Positions 48,015 through 55,086 of a stretch of DNA of 64,000 nt are shown piece after piece. The first letter of the stretch is position 1. Every line of letters begins with the position of its first letter. A program made the translations under genes and the position numbers. The notes under the pieces are model-generated. The model made no database searches and was not told where the DNA came from. It saw only the letters and a list, made by a program, of their open reading frames with translations. Source of the stretch: Bacteroidaceae bacterium (lineage in GTDB: Bacteria; Bacteroidota; Bacteroidia; Bacteroidales; Bacteroidaceae); contig JAKSIS010000003.1 in assembly GCA_024398665.1 (NCBI GenBank), forward strand, positions 1-64,000. Reading direction: 5' to 3'.

Positions 48015-48608
48015 ATGAAGAAGATTCTCAAATCCATCGCTGTAGTGGCACTCTGTGCCCTCACAGTATCATGCGGTGTGCTTGGCGGTGCCGGCAATGC
48101 CCAGAGCGGTACGGTTAACGGACAGTCATCCGGTGCAGCCCTCAAGAGCCTGTATTCACAGTACAAGACTGACGGCAAGGTTGACCTGACTAACCTGAAC
48201 AACATCATCAGCATGGCCCAGCTGGTCAACGGCATCCAGGGTCTGAAGGGCCTTGATGACAAGAGCGCTTTCTATACCGATTTCGCATCGGGACTGATTC
48301 TGGGTTCAAACAACCTGGTAACCCAGCAGACTTCAAAACCCGTGACCAACACTCTTGGTTCACTGGTTTCAGGCACTGACCTTTCAGCCATTGCAGCAGC
48401 CGGCCTTGCAGCAGTAGCCCAGAGCCAGCAGGCACAGCAGACCCAGCAGCAGGCACAGCAGCAGGCAGCACAGGTCCAGCAGCAGGCCCAGACCGCATCA
48501 GGCAATGTTGCCAACACCGTGGCAGCCATCTCCGAGACCACCCAGGGCGTGTCCAACACCCTGTCATCACTGGCTACCATTTTCAGCATGTTCGGCGGCG
48601 CCCAGTAA
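48015..48608 (+). CDS. small lipoprotein with glutamine-rich segment
   Basis: This 197-residue protein starts at 48015 (MKKILKSIAVVALCALTVSC), with a probable lipobox whose -3 residue is atypical. The middle part (SLYSQYKTDGKVDLTNLNNI) is helical. Residues about 140-165 are a run of glutamine and alanine (QQAQQTQQQAQQQAAQVQQQ), probably a coiled coil or flexible helix, and the end ASGNVANTVAAISETTQGVS is also helical. No family is assigned with certainty. It follows the GH97 gene within 26 bases. Confidence 0.75.
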   Translation: MKKILKSIAVVALCALTVSCGVLGGAGNAQSGTVNGQSSGAALKSLYSQYKTDGKVDLTNLNNIISMAQLVNGIQGLKGLDDKSAFYTDFASGLILGSNNLVTQQTSKPVTNTLGSLVSGTDLSAIAAAGLAAVAQSQQAQQTQQQAQQQAAQVQQQAQTASGNVANTVAAISETTQGVSNTLSSLATIFSMFGGAQ

Positions 48609-48651
48609 TGAACGAATTGGGAGGTATTTTTCCCTCATTCCATTAAAAATG

Positions 48652-48689
48652 TGTACCTTTGCGGACCAAACCGCAGAGGTACATTTTTT
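48652..48689 (+). terminator. hairpin terminator carrying the lysS -7 promoter element
   Basis: Arms 48652-48664 and 48671-48683 pair over 13 bases with one wobble around ACCAAA, followed by T6: a standard terminator for the upstream GH97 and lipoprotein genes. The left arm contains TACCTTTG (48654-48661), an exact Bacteroidetes -7 element that would start the lysS transcript inside the hairpin loop. The lysS start codon is 7 bases after the T-run. Confidence 0.8.
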
Positions 48690-48695
48690 ATCACT

Positions 48696-50207
48696 ATGGA
48701 ATTAAACGATCAGGAACAGTTCAGAAGAGAGAGTTTGAAGGAGTTGCGCGCAATGGGAATTGACCCGTATCCCGCAGCCATGTATCCCACAAACGCCTAT
48801 TCTGCTGAAATAAAGGAGAATTTCAATGATGACGCCGAACCGCGTCAGGTATGCATTGCCGGCCGTATGATGGGCCGCCGCATTATGGGCAAGGCATCGT
48901 TCATAGAACTCATGGATTCTACGGGCCGCATACAGGTCTATGTTACACGAGACGACATCTGTCCTGAGGACGATGAGGAGAAAACCATGTACAACAAGGT
49001 ATTCAAGAAGCTGCTTGACATAGGTGACTTTATAGGAATTGAGGGCTTTGTGTTCCGCACGCAGATGGGTGAAATCACCATTCACGCCAAGAAACTGACT
49101 CTCCTTTCAAAGTCACTGCGTCCGCTGCCCATAGTCAAGTACAAGGACGGTGTGGCTTATGACAGGTTCGATGACCCCGACCTGCGTTACCGCCAGCGTT
49201 ACGTGGACCTGGTGGTCAATGACGGCATAAAGGAGACTTTCCTTAAGCGCACCAAGGTCATAAAGACACTGCGTTCCGTTCTTGATGAGGCCGGCTACAC
49301 TGAGGTTGAGACTCCCATACTGCAGTCTATCCCCGGCGGTGCAAGTGCACGTCCGTTCATCACACACCACAATACACTTGACATTGACCTGTACTGCCGC
49401 ATAGCCACGGAACTTTATCTGAAGCGCCTTATTGTGGGCGGCTTTGAGGGTGTCTATGAGATTGGCAAGAACTTCCGCAACGAGGGTATGGACCGCAACC
49501 ACAATCCTGAATTCACCTGCATGGAGCTTTACGTTTCATACAAGGACTACAACTGGATGATGGACTTTACGGAAAAGCTTCTGGAAAAGATTGCCGTTGA
49601 AACCAACGGAACCACCAAAGTTAAGATAGGTGACAATGAGGTCGATTTCAAGGCTCCGTACCGCCGCCTTCCCATTCTTGAGGCCATTAAGGAAAAGACC
49701 GGGTATGACCTGGAGGGCATGAGTGAGGATGAGATGCGTGAGGTTGCAAAGAAATGCGGCGTTGAGGTGACTCCCGCCATGGGCAAGGGCAAGCTGATTG
49801 ACGAGATATTCGGCGAGACATGTGAAGGCACTTTCATCCAGCCCACATTCATTACGGACTATCCCGTTGAAATGTCTCCGCTTACCAAGATGCACCGTTC
49901 GAAGGCCGGTCTGACCGAACGTTTCGAACTTATGGTGAACGGCAAGGAACTGGCCAACGCATACAGTGAGCTCAATGACCCCATTGACCAGTACGAACGT
50001 TTCCAGGACCAGCTGCGCCTTAGCCAGAAGGGCGATGACGAGGCCATGTTCATTGATCAGGACTTTGTGCGTGCACTGGAATACGGTATGCCTCCCACAA
50101 GCGGAATCGGTATAGGAATTGACCGTCTTGTCATGCTCATGACCGGACAGACCACCATACAGGAAGTGCTGTTCTTCCCGCAGATGAAACCTGAAAGCAA
50201 AGACTGA
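48696..50207 (+). CDS. lysS: lysyl-tRNA synthetase (class II)
   Basis: This 503-residue enzyme charges tRNA-Lys. ATG 48696 (MELNDQEQFRR) is chosen because the upstream in-frame codons lie in the promoter/terminator hairpin. It has an N-terminal OB-fold (VCIAGRMMGRRIMGKASFIEL) and class II motifs: motif 2 in FRNEGMDRNHNPEFTCMELY and motif 3 in GIGIGIDRLVMLMTG. It is followed by gpsA after 5 bases. Confidence 0.97.
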   Translation: MELNDQEQFRRESLKELRAMGIDPYPAAMYPTNAYSAEIKENFNDDAEPRQVCIAGRMMGRRIMGKASFIELMDSTGRIQVYVTRDDICPEDDEEKTMYNKVFKKLLDIGDFIGIEGFVFRTQMGEITIHAKKLTLLSKSLRPLPIVKYKDGVAYDRFDDPDLRYRQRYVDLVVNDGIKETFLKRTKVIKTLRSVLDEAGYTEVETPILQSIPGGASARPFITHHNTLDIDLYCRIATELYLKRLIVGGFEGVYEIGKNFRNEGMDRNHNPEFTCMELYVSYKDYNWMMDFTEKLLEKIAVETNGTTKVKIGDNEVDFKAPYRRLPILEAIKEKTGYDLEGMSEDEMREVAKKCGVEVTPAMGKGKLIDEIFGETCEGTFIQPTFITDYPVEMSPLTKMHRSKAGLTERFELMVNGKELANAYSELNDPIDQYERFQDQLRLSQKGDDEAMFIDQDFVRALEYGMPPTSGIGIGIDRLVMLMTGQTTIQEVLFFPQMKPESKD

Positions 50208-50212
50208 CCCGT

Positions 50213-51214
50213 ATGGCGATACCTCAAGGCAAACTTGCGATAATGGGTGGCGGCAGCTGGGCTACCGCCATAGCCAAGATCCTTCTTTCGACCGAGGATT
50301 CGATAAACTGGTACATACGCCGTGACGACCGCATTGCGGACTTCAAGCGTCTGGGCCACAATCCGGCTTACCTGTCAAGCGTACAGTTTGACATGAAGCA
50401 GATAAACTTTTCATCGGACATAAACCAGATAGTCAATGATTCCGAAGTGCTGGTATTCGTGACTCCGTCACCTTACTTCAAGTCACACATGAAGAAACTG
50501 AAGGTGAAGCTGCGCGACAAGTTCATAGTATCGGCAATCAAGGGTATTGTACCTGAAGACAACCTGCTCATGTCCGACTATTTCCACCGTTTCTACGGCG
50601 TTCCCACTGAAAACATTGCAGTGGTGGCGGGACCGTGCCATGCTGAGGAAGTGGCACTGGAGCGCCTCTCGTACCTGACTGTTGGATGCCCGGACATTGA
50701 AAATGCGCAGATGATTGCGCGCAAACTTACGAATTCATACGTCAAGACATCAGTCAGCACCGATGTGGCGGGCATTGAATTCAGTTCTGTGCTGAAGAAT
50801 GTCTACGCCATTGCAGCCGGCATATGCCACGGCCTGAAATACGGAGACAATTTCCAGTCGGTGCTCATGTCGAACGCCATTCAGGAGATGAACAGTTTCC
50901 TGGCCACCGCACGTCCCATGCCGTCCCGCGCTGTGAATGATTCGGTGTATCTGGGTGACCTGCTGGTGACAGGCTATTCGAATTTCAGCCGCAACCGCGT
51001 GTTCGGAACAATGATAGGCAAAGGCTATTCGGTCAAGGCCGCACAGATGGAGATGGAGATGATAGCCGAGGGTTACTACGGCACCCGCTGCATGAAGGAG
51101 ATCAACGAGCACTACCGCGTGAACATGCCCATACTGGATGCCGTGTACAACATTCTTTATGAGCACATCTCACCTGTCATTGAAATAAAACTGCTTACTG
51201 ACACATTCAAATAA
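50213..51214 (+). CDS. gpsA: glycerol-3-phosphate dehydrogenase [NAD(P)+]
   Basis: This 333-residue enzyme makes sn-glycerol-3-phosphate from dihydroxyacetone phosphate for phospholipid synthesis. The nucleotide-binding motif LAIMGGGSWATAIAK is at the N-terminus; VFVTPSPYFKSHM, VVAGPCHAEEVA and the catalytic-domain SVLKNVYAIAAGI (with the conserved lysine) follow. It sits between lysS and pgi with gaps of 5 and 9 bases, so the three probably form an operon. Confidence 0.95.
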   Translation: MAIPQGKLAIMGGGSWATAIAKILLSTEDSINWYIRRDDRIADFKRLGHNPAYLSSVQFDMKQINFSSDINQIVNDSEVLVFVTPSPYFKSHMKKLKVKLRDKFIVSAIKGIVPEDNLLMSDYFHRFYGVPTENIAVVAGPCHAEEVALERLSYLTVGCPDIENAQMIARKLTNSYVKTSVSTDVAGIEFSSVLKNVYAIAAGICHGLKYGDNFQSVLMSNAIQEMNSFLATARPMPSRAVNDSVYLGDLLVTGYSNFSRNRVFGTMIGKGYSVKAAQMEMEMIAEGYYGTRCMKEINEHYRVNMPILDAVYNILYEHISPVIEIKLLTDTFK

Positions 51215-51223
51215 GGAACCGTT

Positions 51224-52567
51224 ATGATCAAAGTCGACATTTCCCAGATTCTGGGTTTCGTTTCTGAAACTGAAGTGAAGGCTCTCGAGCCTGAAGTTAA
51301 AGTTGCCATTGAAAAGCTTGAAAAGGGTACCGGCGAGGGCAGCGACTACATAGGATGGATGAATCTGGCATCGGAAACAAGTCCTGAACTTGTGTCTGCA
51401 ATCAAGGCCGCCGCAGCTGTACTGCGTGAGAACTGCGACACTGTGGTCGTTGCCGGAATAGGAGGCAGCTATCTTGGCGCAAAGGCCGTCATCGAGGCAT
51501 TCAGCAACAGTTTCTCACAGCTTATTCAGGACAAGTCCAATCCCACAATGCTGTTTGCCGGCCATAACATTTCCGAAGACTATCTCTATGAACTTTCACA
51601 GTATCTGAAGGGCCGCCGTTTCGGCGTCATAAACATATCCAAGTCAGGTACCACGACTGAGACAGCCCTGGCATTCCGCCTGCTCAAGAAGCAGTGTGAG
51701 GACCAGCGCGGCAAGGATATGGCCCGTAAGGTCATTGTGGCAATAACTGATACCAGTCGCGGTGCCGCACGTACATGCGCTGACAAGGAAGGCTATACAA
51801 GCTTCATAATACCTGACAATGTGGGAGGCCGCTATTCGGTACTCACCCCGGTGGGCCTGCTGCCCGTTGCAGTTGCCGGATATGACATAGACGCACTTTT
51901 GAAGGGTGCTGCTGACATGGAGGCCATGACAAACGGCAATGTTCCGTTTGAAGAGAATATTTCAGCCGTGTATGCGGCAGCGCGCAACGCACTGTACCGC
52001 AGCGGAAAGAAGATTGAGATACTGGTCAACTTCCAGCCCAAGCTTCACTATTTCTCAGAATGGTGGAAACAGCTGTACGGCGAATCGGAAGGCAAGGACA
52101 ACAAGGGCATATACCCGTCATCAGTAGACTTCTCGACTGACCTGCATTCCATGGGACAGTGGATACAGCAGGGCGAACGTACCATATTCGAGACTGTCAT
52201 TTCAATAGACAGTGTGAAGCATTCGGTACTGGTACCTTCCGATGAAGAGAACCTGGACGGTCTGAACTTCCTGGCCGGCAGACATGTGGATGAAGTGAAC
52301 AAGATGGCAGAACTGGGTACACAGCTGGCTCATGTGGACGGCGGAGTGCCCAACATACGCATCACCGTTCCCGCCCTTGAGGAGTACTGGCTGGGACAGC
52401 TCATCTATTTCTTCGAGAAGGCATGCGGCATAAGCGGTTATCTGCTTCAGGTCAATCCGTTCAACCAGCCCGGTGTCGAGGCTTACAAGAAGAACATGTT
52501 CGCACTGCTGGACAAGCCCGGCTATGAGGCTGAATCAGCTGCACTCCAGGCCCGTATCAGAAAGTGA
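51224..52567 (+). CDS. pgi: glucose-6-phosphate isomerase
   Basis: This 447-residue enzyme interconverts glucose-6-phosphate and fructose-6-phosphate. It has the short bacterial form. Key motifs are [46 protein letters not shown] and [10 protein letters not shown] with the conserved lysine. It would receive glucose-6-phosphate derived from the sugar phosphorylases upstream. The stop overlaps the next gene by 4 bases (GTGA). Confidence 0.97.
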   Translation: MIKVDISQILGFVSETEVKALEPEVKVAIEKLEKGTGEGSDYIGWMNLASETSPELVSAIKAAAAVLRENCDTVVVAGIGGSYLGAKAVIEAFSNSFSQLIQDKSNPTMLFAGHNISEDYLYELSQYLKGRRFGVINISKSGTTTETALAFRLLKKQCEDQRGKDMARKVIVAITDTSRGAARTCADKEGYTSFIIPDNVGGRYSVLTPVGLLPVAVAGYDIDALLKGAADMEAMTNGNVPFEENISAVYAAARNALYRSGKKIEILVNFQPKLHYFSEWWKQLYGESEGKDNKGIYPSSVDFSTDLHSMGQWIQQGERTIFETVISIDSVKHSVLVPSDEENLDGLNFLAGRHVDEVNKMAELGTQLAHVDGGVPNIRITVPALEEYWLGQLIYFFEKACGISGYLLQVNPFNQPGVEAYKKNMFALLDKPGYEAESAALQARIRK

Positions 52568-53235
52568 AGGAGGGTTTCTCACTGACAGGGAAAGACGCCG
52601 TCCTTTTTGACATGGACGGCGTTCTGTATGATTCCATGCCCAACCATTCAAAGGCGTGGAGCATTGCAATGGACCATTTCGGCATGCACATGACACCCCA
52701 TGACGTCTATATGAACGAAGGTGCCACAGGCCATGACACCGTGTCACGCATCAGCATGCGCGACCGCGGCTGTGAGGCGACTCAGGAACAGGTGGATGAA
52801 ATATATTCATACAAGGCCGCGCTTTTCCGTTCAATGCCCGTTGCACCTGTAATGCCCGGCGCTCTTGATGTTATCCGCAAGGTGAGACTGTCAGGCCGTC
52901 AGGTCCTGATTGTGACCGGTTCCGGCCAGAAAAACCTGATAGAGCGTGTCCAGCGGGACTTCGAAGTTGCCCGTGACCATATGGTGACTTCATTTGATGT
53001 GAAACGCGGCAAGCCGTTCCCGGACCCTTATCTGCGCGGTCTTGAAATTGCCGGTGTCAGCGCTGACCGTGCCGTGGTGGTGGAGAATGCTCCGCTGGGC
53101 ATACGCGCGGGGGTGGCTGCAGGCATTGACACTATTGCGGTGAACACAGGACCTCTTGACGACAGCGTGCTTGAGAGCGAGGGCTGTGTCATGCTTCTGC
53201 ATTCCATGCAGGAACTCTCAGACTGGCTTGGGTAA
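52564..53235 (+). CDS. HAD-family phosphatase/phosphoglucomutase-like protein
   Basis: This 223-residue protein begins with GTG overlapping the pgi stop. HAD motifs are [16 protein letters not shown] (motif I, nucleophile DxD), IVTGSG (motif II), the lysine in [10 protein letters not shown] (motif III) and [16 protein letters not shown] (motif IV). The layout is that of the beta-phosphoglucomutase-like subfamily, which includes sugar-phosphate phosphatases and mutases. Coupling to pgi suggests a hexose phosphate substrate (inference). Confidence 0.88.
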   Translation: MKEGFSLTGKDAVLFDMDGVLYDSMPNHSKAWSIAMDHFGMHMTPHDVYMNEGATGHDTVSRISMRDRGCEATQEQVDEIYSYKAALFRSMPVAPVMPGALDVIRKVRLSGRQVLIVTGSGQKNLIERVQRDFEVARDHMVTSFDVKRGKPFPDPYLRGLEIAGVSADRAVVVENAPLGIRAGVAAGIDTIAVNTGPLDDSVLESEGCVMLLHSMQELSDWLG

Positions 53236-53237
53236 TC

Positions 53238-53392
53238 AACTGAAGTTTCGCTGTGAAACTTCAGTTCCAGCCGCTCGCGGCTGGGTCCTCCCCTGAGGGG
53301 AGGATGTAGGTGGGGGTCAGAAAAGGATATTATTATTCAAGTTTCGCTTTGATGAGCCCTGAATGGCACTTATTCGGAACATGCGAAACTTG
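53238..53392. repeat. cluster of three hairpins and a long inverted repeat
   Basis: Between the convergent HAD and aroC genes lie a 12-bp hairpin (53238-53249/53255-53266, left arm AACTGAAGTTTC), a 7-bp GC-rich one (53268-53274/53277-53283) and another (53287-53293/53297-53303, CCTCCCC/GGGGAGG). A 10-base inverted repeat CAAGTTTCGC/GCGAAACTTG follows at 53338-53347 and 53383-53392. AAGTTTCGC also occurs in the first hairpin. None has a T-run. It looks like a small dispersed intergenic element that may also act in termination for both genes. Confidence 0.75.
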
Positions 53393-53397
53393 GATAA

Positions 53398-54468
53398 TCA
53401 GTATTTGCCGGCTGCAAGGCACTGGTCAAGCAGCACAAGTGCGGCAAGTGATTCGACTATCGGCACGGCCCGCGGCACCACGCATGCGTCATGGCGTCCG
53501 TGTGCTGAAAATGTCACTTCACGGCCGTCGGCTGTTACCGTTTCCTGATTGGCCGCAATTGTGGGCGTGGGCTTGAATGCCACGCGGAAGCGTATGTCCT
53601 GACCGTTGCTTATGCCGCCCTGAATGCCTCCGCTGTGGTTCGTGGCTGTAACGATGCGGCCGTTCTCCATGCGGAACGCGTCATTGTGTACGGATCCTCT
53701 CTGTGAGGCCGATGCGAAACCGTCACCGTATTCGAATCCCTTTGCGGCATTGATGCCAAGCATGGCGGCGCCAAGTGCGGCGTGCAGCTTGTCGAATACC
53801 GGATTCCCTATGCCGGCCGGCAGACCGCGCACAATGCAGCTCACGCATCCGCCAATGGAATCGCCTTCGCTGCGCACACGGCTTACAAGCGCTTCCATGA
53901 GCGCTGACTTTTCCCTGTCGGGGCATCGGACCGGACTCTCATCCCTGAAAGCCGGATTGGCAGGCATTTCCGTGCTGGTGGAAATGTCACCTATCTGTGA
54001 CGTGTATGCGAATATTTCAAGCTCCGGGTAGCGGGAGTGGAGTGCCAGTATGGCCAGTGCGCCTGCTGCGCATACCGGGGCTGTGACACGGGCCGATGCG
54101 CGTCCGCCCCCGCGCCAGTCACGTACGCCGTAACGCTGTTCCCAGGTATAGTCGGCGTGTGAGGGACGGTATATTCCGCCCAATTCGCGGTAGTCGTCAG
54201 GACGGGCATCGGAATTCCTTATGATGAACGCAATGGGGGCGCCTGTGGTGCGGCCGTCCAGAATGCCGGACAGGAATTCCACATTGTCGGATTCCGTGCG
54301 GGCGGTGACAAGAGTGTTCTGCCCGGGGCGGCGCCGCTGCATCTGCATTTCCACAAAAGCCGTGTCGACGGCTATGCCAGCAGGCATTCCGTCCAGCACA
54401 CCGCCTATGGCCGGACCGTGCGATTCGCCGAATGTGGTCAGCGTGAGTATGCGTCCCAGAGTGTTCAT
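53398..54468 (-). CDS. aroC: chorismate synthase
   Basis: This 356-residue enzyme makes chorismate from EPSP, the last shared step of aromatic amino acid synthesis; it needs reduced FMN. Signatures are TTFGESHGPAIGGVLDG at the N-terminus, RPSHADYTWEQRYGVRDWRGGGRASARVT read in two parts (the second family pattern), and GGIQGGISNGQDI near the C-terminus. It ends at the hairpin cluster and starts 6 bases after the SlyD-type gene, suggesting one transcript. Confidence 0.97.
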   Translation of the reverse strand: MNTLGRILTLTTFGESHGPAIGGVLDGMPAGIAVDTAFVEMQMQRRRPGQNTLVTARTESDNVEFLSGILDGRTTGAPIAFIIRNSDARPDDYRELGGIYRPSHADYTWEQRYGVRDWRGGGRASARVTAPVCAAGALAILALHSRYPELEIFAYTSQIGDISTSTEMPANPAFRDESPVRCPDREKSALMEALVSRVRSEGDSIGGCVSCIVRGLPAGIGNPVFDKLHAALGAAMLGINAAKGFEYGDGFASASQRGSVHNDAFRMENGRIVTATNHSGGIQGGISNGQDIRFRVAFKPTPTIAANQETVTADGREVTFSAHGRHDACVVPRAVPIVESLAALVLLDQCLAAGKY

Positions 54469-54474
54469 GGAATC

Positions 54475-55029
54475 TTATTTGTCACAACTTCCGCAGTCGC
54501 CTTCGCAGCTGCAGTCTCCCTGGCCGCAGTGGCCGCCGCAGCCGTGGCACTTGGGGTGCAGGACTGATTCAACCTCTTCATCGGTTGCCGGGCGCGATTC
54601 AATGATCTTGCCCTTGAATGTCAGGTCCTCACCGGCCAGAGGATGGTTCAGGTCCACTTTGACCTTGTCCTCACGTATATCGGTGACAACGGCGTTGAAT
54701 GTGCGTTCGCCGTCACTCAGGGGAATGACCGCACCCACTTTGACATGCTGGTCATCGAACTTTCCGTCACGCAGGAATATACCCTTGTCAAGTTCGATCA
54801 CGTTGTCCTGTTCATACGGTCCGTAGGCTTCGTCGCAAGGTATCTCGAATTCGAAGCTGTCACCGGCATTGAGCGCGGAGACGTTCTGTTCGAAAAGGTC
54901 CAGAGCGTAGCCGATTCCGGTTATGAACTGGAACGGTCTTTCCCTTGTGGCGCTTTCATACTTGTAGAGTTTGCCTTCCCCGTCCTTGAGCATAAGGTCA
55001 TATGTGAGGCTGATGAATTTCTTTTCCAT
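54475..55029 (-). CDS. slyD: SlyD-type FKBP peptidyl-prolyl isomerase
   Basis: This 184-residue protein starts at 55029 (MEKKFISLTYDLMLKDGEG), after its promoter. It has the FKBP fold with an inserted IF chaperone domain: YALDLFEQNVSALNAGD, IPCDEAYGPYEQDN, and VDLNHPLAGEDLTFKG. The C-terminal tail is rich in cysteine and histidine (HPKCHGCGGHCGQGDCSC), like the nickel-binding tail of SlyD. It helps folding and may buffer metals in the cytoplasm. Confidence 0.92.
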   Translation of the reverse strand: MEKKFISLTYDLMLKDGEGKLYKYESATRERPFQFITGIGYALDLFEQNVSALNAGDSFEFEIPCDEAYGPYEQDNVIELDKGIFLRDGKFDDQHVKVGAVIPLSDGERTFNAVVTDIREDKVKVDLNHPLAGEDLTFKGKIIESRPATDEEVESVLHPKCHGCGGHCGQGDCSCEGDCGSCDK

Positions 55030-55055
55030 ATTGTAATATTGTTTCTTGCGGTTTG

Positions 55056-55063
55056 CAAAGGTA
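55056..55063 (-). promoter_or_regulatory. -7 promoter element of slyD-aroC
   Basis: On the minus strand this reads TACCTTTG, an exact TAnnTTTG match, 26 bases before the slyD start codon. Confidence 0.6.
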
Positions 55064-55086
55064 GTCATTTATGCCGGAACTTCCAG

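Noticed and set aside
53238..53303. Simple rho-independent terminators
   Set aside because: Three hairpins without any T-run do not fit the standard form seen elsewhere in this window (for example 18272-18300).
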